Origin: Nectonema munidae
Lineage: Eukaryota; Nematomorpha; Nectonematoida; Nectonematidae
DNA length: 64,000 nucleotides
Direction of reading: 5' to 3'
Assembly: GCA_030549495.1 (NCBI GenBank)
Contig: JAUIRK010000965.1
Location: forward strand, 1-64,000
Shown here: piece after piece, positions 11,988 through 23,935 of the stretch
Layout of the letters: every line of letters begins with the position of its first letter
Numbering within the stretch: the stretch's first letter is position 1
Notes under the pieces: generated by a model
Seen by the model: only the letters and a program-made list of their open reading frames with translations
Databases searched by the model: none
What the model was told of the DNA's origin: nothing
Made by a program: the position numbers and the translations under genes

Positions 11988-12545
11988 TACTTGATAAAAT
12001 GATTACTTGGTAAAATTACCTGAGAGATAGAGTACTTGAAAAAGATGAAAGTGTTGTAGAAATAAAGGAAAATTTATTCAGATGGAGATTATAATATATG
12101 CAAAACATTTGCTTTTGCGCAAAACAAAAAGAGTGAGTGATGTTGAAAAAACCTGCAATAAATTCATAAAAGATGCATAAAAGAGTATACAAATTCCTTT
12201 CTCTAATATACACATACATATGAGTGGGAAAGATTTTTCGGTAACGATACATCATATAAATAAAAGCATACAATAATCATGCCTAAACTTTAGGCTAAAA
12301 ATCGTTATTTTTAATGTTTAGGTCAATGCTTCTCAGAAGGTGCCTCAGATCCATTCGTAAAGGAAAATATTATATCAGAATCTAATATAGAAAGATAATT
12401 GTATGTATGTTGTATCTAACACCCTCTTAAGTTTGTTTTTCTAGAGTTCATCCGAAAAAATCAAAACTATATATTTCTATATAGTATGTGTCTTACAAAT
12501 GCTATACTTTGTATTTACATAGAAAGTTAAGGCTTAATATGACAT
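11988..12545. other. Spacer without recognisable gene
   Basis: AT-rich, with a small palindrome 'cctaaactttagg' near 12281-12293. The 85-codon minus-strand frame (12016-12273) has no recognisable domain and low-complexity composition; I do not call it a gene. Confidence 0.4.
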
Positions 12546-12548
12546 TTT

Positions 12549-12859
12549 ATGATTAGCTTGGAAACCTGGTCAAGTTTAAAAATGATCAAACTTTTAGATA
12601 TTCATTTGTATGAAATAGAAAAATCGGCGCCGCTAAAGATCCTTCAATGGTGGTGTCAAAATAAGAGTAAATTTAAAATTCTTTGTGTTTCAGTAACATT
12701 TTATCTAGCCTGTCCTTGTATGCAGCAAGTATTGCTAGCAAAAGAGTATTTAACAATGCACGTCAAACGCGTGATATGATGAAAGAAGAAATAGATGGTC
12801 CGCTGCAGGAGAGAGGAATCTTTTCTTTTCAAGCTACAAAATTAAAAATTGCCATTTAA
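12549..12859 (+). pseudogene. hAT transposase C-terminal remnant
   Basis: The pattern PLKILQWWCQNKSKFKILC in one frame, then ASIASKRVFNNARQTRDMM in another, matches the hAT dimerisation domain (PL-WW-N--FP-L ... S--SER-FS-AG). At least one frameshift separates the two halves, and the rest of the transposase is absent. Probably a truncated hAT copy. Confidence 0.65.
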
Positions 12860-13094
12860 TTAAAGACTCAAATCACTTCTTTTTGATAGCTATTTGAAAA
12901 TCATAGTTTTCGAATTTAATCGTCGAGAAACGCTAGAGTAAATTTGTAAACAGTCAAGCATGGATAAAAAGGTAACATGAAGGAAATATAAATCTTGCGA
13001 ACGCAATAAATTAGGGTGTGTGCCATTGTGATGTGTGAGTGTGGCGTAAAGATAAGAATGAACGGTCGGTATATGTGTGAAGTAAATGTATGTT

Positions 13095-13392
13095 AGGCAT
13101 AGGTTATGTGCAATTGCATGTATATTGCAAAGAGGATCAAATTAGATTAGTATGAATGGAAGGTATGACGATGTATTGATTAATTCAGTTGGGATCCGAT
13201 CGGGAGTGCCACGCTTCAAGGAACGAAAAACAAAAGTACTTTGCACTTCATCGCCAGAAAATATTTCGTTCCTTGAAGCGTAGCACTCCTGATCGGATCC
13301 CAACTGAATTAACCAATACATCGACATACCTTCCATTTACACTGATCTAATTTGATCCTCTTCGCAATATACATGCACACAACATATGCCTA
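13095..13392. repeat. Long imperfect inverted repeat (foldback)
   Basis: The left arm (about 13095-13228) and right arm (about 13264-13392) are reverse complements with roughly 85-90% identity by eye. They share GTTGGGATCCGATC (13188-13201) and CGCTTCAAGGAACGAAA. The centre is about 35 bp ('...acttcatcgccag...'). It could fold into a hairpin of about 130 bp. It may be a foldback element or two copies of one repeat joined head to head. No open frame of substance. Confidence 0.85.
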
Positions 13393-13554
13393 ACGGTTCC
13401 CTATCACTTGCCCCTCTTTACACTTGCACCACTTAACATTTGAAAGCCTACACAACTACACTATTCATGATTAATTAACTTATATAAAAGTTGCTACAAA
13501 CAAAATAAATCAAATACTAAAAAATTTTTATTTAAAAAGTTTACCGCAAAAAAC

Positions 13555-14914
13555 TTATTTTGAATGTATATGAGAAATGGCCTTTCGATATTGAACTTTA
13601 TCTTGATAGTCGTTATATCTTTCAATAATGCTTCTTAGTCTTGCTGCAGTTATTTGGTATTTGGAACGGATCTTTTCGTCATTGTTTACAGTAGCTTGGC
13701 TTAATTTTAATTTGGTTAAACAAATATCATTTTTAATTTGATCGAAAAACTTCCAAATAGATGGGTGGGTGGTTGCCTTGGAAGTGTCTTTTTAAAGCGT
13801 TATGAAATCCCTCACAACAGTTAGTAGTTTTGGGAAGCAAATTTAAAGAGGAATTGTATTGATTCCATATAAAGAGGAAATTTGGCATATCTATATCGGC
13901 AACCTATCTTTTCTCCACGAATATACGTTTTCTCAAAATACGATATTAACTTTTTGTATTGTTCAGATGTAGGAAAAACAGACACTAGTTGATTGAAACT
14001 TTCTTGAATATTATCAATAGGAACAAACGAGATCGCTGACAAACACTTTATTAAAATGTTTATATCAGGATTTCTTTCAAACTCATTTTTCAAGACCAAT
14101 TCTTTTGTCTTCCTAAGAATGGATTGGCTCAAATGAAAAAAACACCCAGAAATGAGTGTGGTTGGTATTTTTTTCTGAAAAGCTTTTATGGCTGCCATTT
14201 CAAAATCTATTATCAGGCACTTTGGATTAAATAAGGGATTAATTGTAAGTAAGCAAGATCTTTCATATATATCCTGACTTTTTTTTGGAAGAAGAAAATA
14301 AACAATTGGAGGATAATTATTACCTATCTTGCAGTAAAAAGTATAAAGTTGAAAAAACATTGAAGGAACAAGTTGAAAAGTACCGTCACAAAAAATACTT
14401 CACTTTCAAGGAGGAAGATTCGCCTAACACGAGAAATCTTGAAATACCTTGTGTACCTGAATCTTTTAATATTAGATGGTCATATTCAGTTGGTATTTCA
14501 AAATTTAAACTTGTAGGCGTAGCATAACTATTATTTTTTTCTTGATTCTTCTGAACTGTTCTTCAATAGTGCTTTGTTTTGGCATTCTAATCAATGTTGA
14601 GGATGAAATTTGATTGAATGCTTTCGATATCAAATATCTATTTGAAGTCGTAGGAGTATTTTCTGACGAATATTTCAAAACATTTAACACTCTATATACT
14701 TCAGACTGTACAGGATCAGCTTCATGTGTGTGTTCAGAAGGAGCTTTAACCACAACCTTATTTTGAGTAATTAAAGTTGAGCCACATTTGAATTTTTATA
14801 GTTTCTGCACCTCCAGTGTTTTCTGCTATTGTTGTAAGTTTTTCTGAACAAATATTCATTGCCATCCCTTACAAAAACATCATAACCTTTGGTAGATTTT
14901 GTTAAAGTAAACAT
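13555..14914 (-). pseudogene. MULE (Mutator-like) transposase with FLYWCH finger, decayed
   Basis: The first part (14914-14771) gives a FLYWCH-type zinc finger: TKGYDVFVRDGNEYLFRK, then HWRC. It is followed by the acidic EHTHEAD stretch (His of the finger) and an arginine-rich spacer. The catalytic MULE domain (14360-13821) shows YPPIVYFLLPKKS, then CLIIDFEMAAIKAF with the DDE-type Asp, then GCFFHLSQSI. The C-terminal part TTNCCEGFHNALKRHF and HPPIWKFFDQIKND ends at 13555. Frames change several times and stops occur, so it is a dead copy. MULE family membership is well supported by the DFE-x-A and GC-FHL motifs. Confidence 0.88.
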
Positions 14915-15103
14915 TTATGCTAAAAGCAGAGAAAAAGCAACTAAGGTATAAAATGTCAGTAAGAAAAATTAAGATACACAATATGAGTGTGTTTACAGCA
15001 GAGTAAAATCAAAATTACTGCACGGATTATTTTGAAAATAGCTCATAAAAAATTACTTCTATAAAGACCTATAACAAACAATAGTAAAATTTTTGTGGTC
15101 TTA

Positions 15104-15212
15104 ATAAGTTAAGCTTATTAAAAATATACTCTTCCGTAGAGCTATATATAGTAGTAGGGCAACTAACTGTGAGATAAGTTAAGCCTATTAAAATATATTC
15201 TTCCGTATAATT
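15104..15212. repeat. Direct repeat pair, 'aagttaagc..attaaaaatatactcttccgta'
   Basis: Two copies of a segment of about 40 bp, at 15105-15140 and 15175-15210, with period about 70 bp. They lie between the MULE relic and a Penelope fragment; no function is evident. Confidence 0.6.
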
Positions 15213-15269
15213 TAAGTGCAAGTTATACTGGTGGAAGTCGAAAGAATGTGTGGGCTAGGTTATTAGGGA

Positions 15270-15455
15270 TTGAAGCAGCATATGTTATGGACGTTCTGTT
15301 TATGCCTTGAGGTATTTGGGTTATTTGATACGAGCTTGCAGCGGTCTGTCGGTCTTTCCTATATATGTAGCAGTGCAACCAAAGCAGTTTATTTTGTATA
15401 CACCGTTATCGGTTTTGAGACGGTCATAATTCTCAAGAAAGGTGTCTTTGAAGTT
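15270..15455 (-). pseudogene. Penelope-like element fragment: GIY-YIG endonuclease
   Basis: The minus strand reads RLKTDNGVYKINCFGC, TATYIGKTDRPLQAR, the GIY-YIG nuclease core (GVYKI-C--C-A-YIGKT-R-L--R) found at the C-terminus of Penelope-like reverse transcriptases. Stops follow. It is a short isolated fragment in the opposite orientation to the Penelope RT piece to its right. Confidence 0.65.
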
Positions 15456-15589
15456 GGAGTGTAAGGGATTGTTAGGCTTGGGAATCAAAGTGATGTGAGT
15501 ACGTAGTGCAATTTAATTTTCTTACTCAATGACTTCCTCATTTTCACAAACATTATAATCCACAACAATTCTCTCTACTTATAAATTAA

Positions 15590-16242
15590 TAAAGGACTTC
15601 CGATAGGCTTCAAGCTCTCCTCCATCCTATCAAATTTGTATATGAACAGTGTTGAACACAATCTCAACACTTTAAATTACATCAAATTCACCATGGAGAA
15701 AAACTAAACCCTTGCCATTTTGAGACATTTTAATCAATATCAACAACAACTACTACATCACACACTCTCTATTCACGAAACAAAAATCTATAAGCATCAA
15801 TTATCACTGCGCTCATGATATGAAAATTAAAAAAGCCATCTTTGTTGGACATTTACATCGAAATCACATGCAAACACCCACACTCAACGACATCCAACAC
15901 ACTGTGACACTCTTTCACAACTACCACAATCTCAAAAAACTTTTAACTTAATGGCTAAACGAATTTCAAACTACTCATGAACCCTAAACTTTACAAGATA
16001 CCTCTTTCAGAAAATGAACATAGAAGAGCACAACACCTCGCTGCCCTCTAACTCCTTCCTACACACAACGCCATAATAAAGAAAGATTTTGAAAACCATC
16101 AAATCCAACCAACTACCCATCAGCATCTCTCAAAAACCACACCGCCTACCCCTGCACACATGTTGCAAAAGGAAGATGTAGCAGCAAAGAAATCATCTAC
16201 AACATAGCTTGCAAATTATTCATCAACATATACAGTAGAATC
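15590..16242 (+). pseudogene. Penelope-like reverse transcriptase C-terminal remnant
   Basis: Across frames one can read IKFTMEKN, then TLSIHETKIYKH, then KKAIFVGHLHR and NDIQHTVTLFHNY. This order resembles the RT thumb region of Penelope-like elements ('FT-E-', 'FLD--I', 'T-v-rK', 'H---K'). It is many times interrupted. It stops at a Tigger-type terminus at 16245, so the Tigger element probably inserted into it. Confidence 0.5.
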
Positions 16243-16324
16243 TCGCTTAGACCACCTCACTTAAGCGACCATGTATTTTGAAAACCATTTTCAACTGTAT
16301 ACACCTTTTAACAGTGAAAACTCT

Positions 16325-16485
16325 CTCCCGAGACCATCTCGCTAATCCACCATTACGTCCATGCACTTAAATATATAGGAGCATTTCATATAGAAAACAT
16401 GCCCCGAGACCATCTCGCTAATCCACCATTACGACCATGCACTTAAATATATAGTAGCATTTCATATAGAAAACATGCCCATTAT
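16325..16485. repeat. Tandem duplication (about 75 bp) in the Tigger 5' region
   Basis: The stretch from 'cccgagaccatctcgctaat' to 'catatagaaaacatgcc' occurs twice (start about 16327 and 16402), with only a few base differences. Both copies carry 'gaccatctcgctaatcc', echoing the element's own terminus. Confidence 0.85.
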
Positions 16486-16901
16486 TACGACCATAGAAAT
16501 TGTAGTGGGAGTAGGCTATCAGTATTGTGTGTTATAATTGTGTGTATTATCTTATAGAATAAGTAAGATTATTGTATTAACACATTGACAACAATGCATT
16601 AATTTCCTCAATTTTTCTAAGTAAGCATCTTAGTACAATAGCATCTTTTCAAACACATACTGAAGCTATATATGTCAGTGAAACATCATACCTAATATTT
16701 TTAGTTCTTATTTAAGTCTATCGTTCATATTTTTTAATTTATTGTTTTTTGGCTTCAATTAAAATTGCAATTGTTTGTTTTTATATTAAAGCAAAGTAAT
16801 AATAGAGTTTGTTTGTTCCAGTTTTCCTTGAAAAAAAAAAGATTTTTTCTATCAGTTTACTTCAATTTTTTGATTGTTTTTGTAAATAATCAAGTTTTTA
16901 G

Positions 16902-18389
16902 AATGAAAACACAAAAAAACAAAAAGAAATGAACTTAGTCTCAAAGATAAAGTTTCCTTGATAAATACGTCCGAAGGTAAAAGTCAACGTTATTTGGCAG
17001 AGAAGTTTATTATTAGTAAAACACAAGTTCAATCAATTTTGAAAAGAAAAGAATTACAACAAATTTTTCCGATAGCAAAAGAAGACGAGTTCATAACTCA
17101 TCTCAATTTGAAGATGTTGATCTTGCTGTTTGGGATTGGTTTCAGATCAGGACCTATGATACAAGAACAAGCATTATTGTTAGCTTCACAACTAAAAAGA
17201 ACCGACTTCAAAGCCGGATGGTTAAGTAGATTTAAAAATCGCCATGGAATTTCTTTTGGAGCAATTTGTGGTGAAAAGGTTGTGTTGACGATAATATTGT
17301 ATCTGAATAGAAATTAAAAGTTAATGAACTCATCAAAGGTTACAATGAACGTGATATTTTTATTATAGATGAAACAGGTTTGATGTTTCGATGCCTTCCT
17401 GATAAAACTTTACGTATACGTGGAGAAATTTACACCGGTGAAAAAAAATCTAAAGAACGGTTAAGAGTTTCAGTTTGTGTTAATCAAAGAGATGAGTTTG
17501 AAAAAACTGTAATAATTGGACATGCACAAAGACCGCGATGTTTTTAAAATTTAGATTTTAAAAAGTTACCATTTACATGGTACTCCAATAAAAAAGCCTG
17601 GATGACATCGCACGTCGTTATGGAATGGATATCTGTTTTAATACTAAATGGAAAAACAAAACCAAAAAGTTATCCTTTTTTTAGACAACGCTCCTTCACA
17701 CATAAAAGATCAAAAATTTACAAATGTTAAACTTATGTTTTTACCTGCGAACACAACTGCTGTTTTGCAACCACTAGATCAAGGCATCTTTCAGTTTATC
17801 AAGACTACATATAGAAAACAACTACTCATTCATGTTCTTTCAAAATTTGACTCTGGTTTGAATGTATCCAGGATAATTAAGTCAGTTACTACACTTCAAG
17901 CATGTGACTGGGTAGTTGAGGCAATATCAAGATGCAAATCAGATTCAGTTACTACGTGTTTTGCTAAATGTGGATTTCAATCTTCAATTTTACAATACAA
18001 TTTTGAAGAAAATGAAGACACATCTCTTGCTCAATTAATTGATGGATGAAACGGCAAAAAAATTTAAAGTTGAAGAAGTGATGACGGCGGAAAATTACCA
18101 AGTAATTAATGAAAAGCTATCAACATCTGAAGATCTCTCAGAAGGGTGGGAATCAAGAATTGTGAGTACTCTAATTGAGGATGTGAACGAAAAAATCACA
18201 GAAGATAATGAAGTGATAGAATCAAACGAAAAAATTTGTACATCAACAGAAGCATTAGAATTTGCAGAACGCATAAAAAACTATTGCCTAGACAAAAGTT
18301 TAACTGATGTTTGGTTGGAATTTGCAAAAGCTCAAACACTCCTACAAGAAAATATATTTTACTTAGAGCATAAAACAAACCAAGATTGA
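16902..18389 (+). pseudogene. Tigger/jerky-type transposase relic
   Basis: N-terminal DNA-binding part: ELSLKDKVSLINTSEGKSQR, then YLAEKFIISKTQVQSILKRK (about 16930-17055). A CENP-B-like part follows with AGWLSRFKNRHGISF. DDE catalytic core: IIDETGLMFRCLPDKTL (first Asp, about 17365), the GW/AWM region, then ILFLDNAPSH (second Asp, about 17660) and FLPANTTAVLQPLDQGIF. An acidic C-terminal tail ends at 18389. At least three frame changes or stops interrupt it. Family assignment is firm, and loss of function is clear. Confidence 0.9.
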
Positions 18390-18450
18390 TTTATATTTTC
18401 GCAAAAAGTAAAATATTTGCAGTAAGATTAACTTTTTACTCTTAATACAT

Positions 18451-18585
18451 ATGCAATGGGTGCCATTGGTATATCCTTCTGATGAAAGTTTACAGAGAGG
18501 TTTATACGGTTATTGTTCAAAAGGTTATACAAAGAACAAAACACAAGCTTTTCAAGAATACTATGCGTTGATGAAAATTCTTAGA
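18451..18585 (+). pseudogene. Possible transposase fragment
   Basis: A short open stretch reads QWVPLVYPSDESLQRGLY, then GYTKNKTQAFQEYYA. It loosely resembles the 'RC--G-TQN-NE' segment found after the catalytic domain of some DDE transposases. No neighbours support it, so this is a weak call. Confidence 0.25.
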
Positions 18586-18911
18586 TGAGAACAGAAGGAT
18601 AAACACTTTATCAAATCATAGAAAACGCAAAAGCAATGATTACGTTCCATAACTTAGAGAGTAGAAAGTTCTTCAAGAGTACATTCAAATCAAACGTATT
18701 ACTAAGAACGAATAGACAGTAAAGATGCACCCAACGCGTTTTAGTGTTAAAAAAATCAGTGAACATGCAACTGTTAAGAAACCCATACTAATGAATAAAC
18801 CTAAAAAACGAATATAATTCAAAAGACTTTCATAAAATAATTATCATCAAATATATCAACTTTTGTGATTTTGAATAAGAAAAACTTATCAAAAAAACTT
18901 AATTGTTAACT

Positions 18912-19069
18912 TCAGTGTTATTCACAATTTACGTCAAGCAAGGCCGTGAAGGCGAAAGTCAAAAATTTAATAAATGGCAAACTTGTTAGATGACAAAATA
19001 TTTCAAGGTGACAAAGAGAAGGAAGAGGTGTTAAAATTCGTCGAAAATAAGTTGATGTAAATTGTAAAC
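18912..19069. mobile_element. Diverged MITE related to 19514-19673
   Basis: The left 'ttcacaatttacgtcaa' and right 'gatgtaaattgtaaacgacc' are imperfect inverted ends matching the termini of the perfect element 450 bp downstream (TTCACAATTGACGTCAA). The interior is unrelated by eye. Confidence 0.5.
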
Positions 19070-19513
19070 GACCTATATTAAAATAAATGTCTAAATTACT
19101 TAAAATTTGTATCCATTCTTGCCATTGTCATGGAAAAAATATGAGCGACAATATTTATGTCAAAAAAAAGTTTGAATAGGGGTAAAATATCTTTCATCGA
19201 TCTTGCTCTACCCTCAGGTCCATAAGGTCTCCTTGCAATATTTCTTATATTTATAATTTCTGTTCTCCCCTGTATCAGAGGAAGGCGGCTCCCAAAAAAT
19301 ATTTAGTTTGATCAGGAGCTATGAACTCATCATCAAAATTTAAATCGCTTTCTGAACTATATGAATAAGAAGAAAAAAATTCAGAGCTCTCCACAGAAGA
19401 TTCACAGTTAGAACTTGAATTAGAGGACATCTTTTGATATTGAAATGCAAAAGTAGTCAATATTTTACAACAATAGAGTGATTAGGCTTAGAACAGATGT
19501 GGTTGGTTGCGGT

Positions 19514-19673
19514 GGGGTCGTTCACAATTGACGTCAACCTTTTTTTGATAAATTTCAACCCCCCCTCCCTCATGTCAACTTTTAGATATATCATCACTTA
19601 ACAAAATCGACTTATGTCAACTTTGGATACCCCCCCCCCCCACTTTTAGTTGACGTCAATTGTGAACGACCCC
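19514..19673. mobile_element. MITE with 25-bp perfect terminal inverted repeats
   Basis: 160 bp bounded by GGGGTCGTTCACAATTGACG and its exact reverse complement; the match continues for 25 bp. The interior has C-rich runs (19559-19566 and 19630-19641). No target duplication could be settled, so the superfamily is left open. Confidence 0.85.
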
Positions 19674-21145
19674 TAACAACAAGAGAAAGCGTCGTTATTC
19701 AACAAACTTTTCCAGCACGTTTATTGTGTCGATACAATTTATAGTCAATATGCTCCACTTTGCTTTTCTTTGAGCAATGATATTATAAGAATCTTATCAT
19801 TATTTCTTATATGGGATGAGAGTTTTCCAGGATTCAAAATACATACATTATTTTTTGATAGCAGGTTTCAAATGTCAGTAGAAAAGCGCAGACTAGTTTT
19901 TTATTGATAGATAGTGTTAAATATTTATTGAATTTGGTTCGACAAATCTAAGATTTCGAAGGTCTAACTATCACAAAATTTAGCAATAATAATGTATTGT
20001 CTTTTGTCAAATAATATTCAAAAAATTATGGAATTAAAAAATTTTTGAAATATGGACAAAAATGTCATAGAGTATAATCAAAGGTGCTATAACAAAATCA
20101 TCCGTCAAGCGAGAGTTAATCCTTTCGCATTACCATTTATATTACTTGATAATGGAACATCGTGGTTCCGAAATATATCGTTTTTGATAAATAAAAAACT
20201 CTTTGATCTTTTTTGAACTATTTCAACTTATTTTTTATAGCTACAATGTTTAATTGTTTTTAAAATTGTTGAAAACAAAGTTTAGATCAAAAATATTCGA
20301 TGTTGAAATTAGTATTAAATATGACGTAGAGTAATTAAATTTTTTAATGAATATTTATCAAAAATGGGCTGGATATTCTAATTCAGTACAAAATTAGCAA
20401 CATTTTAAAGTATCACACGCCATGTTTCAACTTAATTCGAGCGAAACAGCTTGATTTAATTAACCCTTGAATCATTGTGAGGGACATAATAACAACTCGG
20501 TAAAAGTGTAGATCAACGCAAGCTGCAATTGTTTTTCATAATGAAGTAGTTTTAGCGAGGGGCACCAATTAGACCTTGAATGTCAACACGAACAAAGATT
20601 TATGCGCATCGATCATACATCAATAACAAATACCAATGGTGCATGGAGATTTTGATTGTCTTAAAAATCGATATTGAGTTAGTAACGCGTATATTCATCT
20701 ATGTTGCTAATAACCAATAGATACGATAAGTGAACAGGCGGGTAGAGATGATAAATAATTCTAACGAAATAGGTTTTTTGTATACGCTAAGATCACTCTT
20801 ACTAAGATTCGATCGGTACACGTTAAAATGAAAACATTTCGAAAAATTGGCTGTGTCGATTTAGCTGACTTAACGGTAAATTTCATTGCATAGGCTTTTT
20901 TGAATAGAGACCATTTTTACTCCATAAATTGTAAAATTAATTTTCTTTTAACAAAATTTGGTATCTTATTTTAAAAATATTAATAAAGTTACTAAAGTGA
21001 TAAAAATTGACCTCAGCTGACCCTTAAATCTAAGTTTTCTTTTATTTTTTAAATAGATTTTTTTGTTAACTTAAAGTACGTCGTCGAGAGTAAATAATTA
21101 TAATATAGCAAACAATGAAGAAGGCTGCAAAGTCTATCATCACAA
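19674..21145. other. Spacer, mostly Tigger tail and unassigned AT-rich DNA
   Basis: No gene or clear domain in either strand. The probable right terminus of the Tigger element falls at about 20110. After it, AT-rich sequence with no repeats that I can name. Confidence 0.4.
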
Positions 21146-21149
21146 GCAG

Positions 21150-21265
21150 GCCCGTCGATAAGGGAGTTTCTGGATAATGATTTTATCCTTCCTGGAACTC
21201 CCTTGAAATTTGAATGTATACATGTAACATTAAAATGACTTTTGCCAGCACCCCCTCTCTTCTAT
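21150..21265. mobile_element. hAT-like terminal fragment (CAGGCCCGTCGATAAGG end)
   Basis: 'cagGCCCGTCGATAAGGGAG' at 21149 resembles hAT element ends that begin CAG-G-CC. The same GCCCGTCGATAAG word recurs on the opposite strand at 61353-61366, so this is a dispersed family. The stretch 'ccagcaccccctctc' at 21246-21260 looks like the internal border of the same family. Confidence 0.5.
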
Positions 21266-21839
21266 ATTTGTGGTCTGAAAACGGGGCTGATAACAATATT
21301 TGATGCTCTTTATTTGTTAAAAGATTTCTCGAACGGCGTTTTAATTGACACAATAAAGAATGAAGAAAATGGATCGTTGAATGAACGAGAAGAAACAACA
21401 GATATTATGCAAGTTCTGATAATAAAACCGGAAAGGAAAAACAAGAAAAAATAAAAATATCTTTCTTAGAAGCCTTACAGATGATGGATCAAAAAAGTTG
21501 TTGAAAAATATGGAGTTATATCATTGGATTTAAAAAAAAATGAAAAATCTCTTCAAGATTAAGAAATTATTGATATAAGATTACACCAATTCTCGATTTG
21601 TGATTATTTTTCGAAGTAAATTACATTTGTAAATTAGAAAAATAATTAGTAGTTTTTTTGTTTATATTTTGTTTGTGATTAGTAATTCTCTCTAAGACTA
21701 GGCACATTTTCATTGAGAAATTTATATTGGAAGTTGATTTTCTTCAAAAAAAAATTTTTAACTCTAAACAAAGTGGTAGAAAATTTTTTATAAAAAATCT
21801 TTGTTTTCGTCTGGCTGAAGAATAAATGAAAGTGAGAGC

Positions 21840-22048
21840 AACAATTCTTGAACTTCCTATACAAATTAAGTTTTCTTATCTTTTTATGGATATAAAGATG
21901 ATACGAATGAAGAATCAAGTTCAAAAAGAGGGGCTTGCTATATATGTTTGAGTAAAAGAAATAAAACAACAAGAACTTGTTCTAAGTGTTCTTGTTTCAT
22001 CTGCAAGAACCATTCAAAAACTGCCTGCTCAAGCTGTATATGAAAAGT
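21840..22048 (+). pseudogene. piggyBac transposase C-terminal Cys-rich fragment
   Basis: RGACYICLSKRNKTTRTCSK then CSCFICKNHSKTACSSC and a stop. The C--C ... T---C--C---C--H-----C--C spacing is that of the cysteine-rich domain closing piggyBac transposases. No matching catalytic domain is readable upstream in the same frame, so only the end survives. Confidence 0.7.
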
Positions 22049-23930
22049 TTTTTTTATTACTCTTTTATAAAAAATAAATAAAATTTAATTCTATTTTTTT
22101 ACTTAGTTTCTAATATAAAATTTTTTCAAAGGTTTATATTTTAAAGTGCCTGTATACAATATTAGATTAACGCCATCTATAATTTTGGTGTTAATTTTAT
22201 GAATGTAATCAAAATTTTAAGTAGTAATAATAATTTTTTCCATAATTTTTTCTTTAATCGATCCACTGGTTGTTTTTGGAAATTTACGTTTACTTCATAT
22301 GGTTTTCGTTCATTGAAAGTTTCCAATAAAATGCAAAAATAACTGTGTCGTGGAGAAAATGCACGGGGTATGTAGTGCGAAGGTTAATAGGTAGTGAGGA
22401 CTCTGATATTTAGGTATATCGCAAACGCGCTATACTTTGTATGTTACATATACTTTGTATACATTTCGTGGTTTCTTTTTTCCTTTGAAGCAAGTAATAG
22501 TTTTTGAGGTAAAAATGACATATATCTGAAAAAACTAAAATAAACGACAAAGAAAAAAACTATTTGACGCGAAATTTAGATATCAAATATCATGATTAGT
22601 TTTTTAAATTCTCTGCTTTTGTTTGCTGTATCTGGAAGCTTGGTAAGCCAAGAAATGGAAAGTTTTGGGAATATTTCTTAGTATTCAAATGTAATATCGG
22701 TCATATATCATATATGTTGATAAATTATTTTTCCCTATCATTATTTTAATATTTGATATCATTCATTAGGATAAAAAACAAACACATTTTCACCAATATA
22801 TACATTTATAAACCAATCCATGCCCAAATTTATTTCGTTTGATGAAAAAGCCTATTTTTTAAAATTTATTGTACGAATCTTGATAATTTATAAAAAAAAA
22901 TCGCATAGTTATAGTACTGATTTAAAAGAGTATAGAACAAGGCTTAAAAACAAGACAATATGTTTAATTAATCTAAAAAACTCTTAGAAAACGGTTGGGT
23001 AAGGGGTCACATTTAATTTTTAACTGGGAGGTAATAAAATATTGTCTAGGACATAAAAGAAAACTATTAACAAATTTCACGTAAAAAGAAAAAAGTTTTT
23101 TTGAATAAAAAAAATAAATTTAAACTCGTATTATATACTGGTCTATTTTTGAACAAAACTTTGCATTACAACTATAGGCCAAGCATTAGATCATGACAAA
23201 TTTAATCTAAATTGGACATTCTCATAAAATAAAACTGTGCATATAACCATCTCTAGAGCTCTCTGATGATACATGATTCAAATAATACATTTTTTAAATT
23301 TAGAGAAAATCTTACATGAAATACAGGTATATGTATCTATCCTCTTCGTAATTAGATTTAGACGTCAAGGCTAAAATTAGTATTAACACAACATAGCTTA
23401 GTTTTTATAGTATATTAGTTTAGGCATTTAAACTCCAAGGCTTCCAGGTGACTAATTAAAAGGGTATAACTTTGGCATATGTTACTCAAGTCATATGAAA
23501 TATCATATTCTTAAAGGGTGTGCAAAGTTTCATTAAAATATTTTGACAGAATTTTAAAATTTTATCAATTTTGTAAAAATATAATAGTGTGGCAAAACCA
23601 CAGAAACACCACACCGAATTTAGTATAAAATTTTGACTCGTCATGCGGGCAACAAGCCCAGAAAATCTGATGATCCTATGGAAATTTTATTATCTCGCAA
23701 ATAATAATTTAGAAATAGAAATTAATCTGGTTTCATGAAAAATATTATATGATCATTAAGTGTCAAACGTTTCTAAATCATGTTGTTAATCTGATGATTT
23801 AGTTAATCTATTCATGTTGTTAAAATCATAGGGCATGAGAATCAATAGCAAAAAGAATTAACTTTGATTTAATGATGAATAATTTTGCAAAAAAAAAGTT
23901 GAATATAAAACAAATAAAAGCACCTAAGGA
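22049..23930. other. Spacer without recognisable gene
   Basis: AT-rich DNA. No exon-like stretch with flanking splice sites and no domain found. A phrase 'aacgccatctataa' (about 22169) recurs at about 27932 and may belong to an unidentified dispersed repeat. Confidence 0.4.
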
Positions 23931-23935
23931 TAGTA

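Larger units (their letters stand above)
16245..20112 (+). mobile_element. Tigger (pogo-superfamily) element, decayed
   Basis: The left end CAGTAGAATCTCGCTTAGAC at 16245, preceded by TA, is a standard Tigger terminus. A transposase relic follows at 16902-18389. The right end is less certain: 'tcaagcgagagttaa' at about 20094-20110 is an imperfect inverted match to the left end. Two smaller elements (about 18912-19069 and 19514-19673) lie inside the interval, which would explain its length. Confidence 0.55.
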
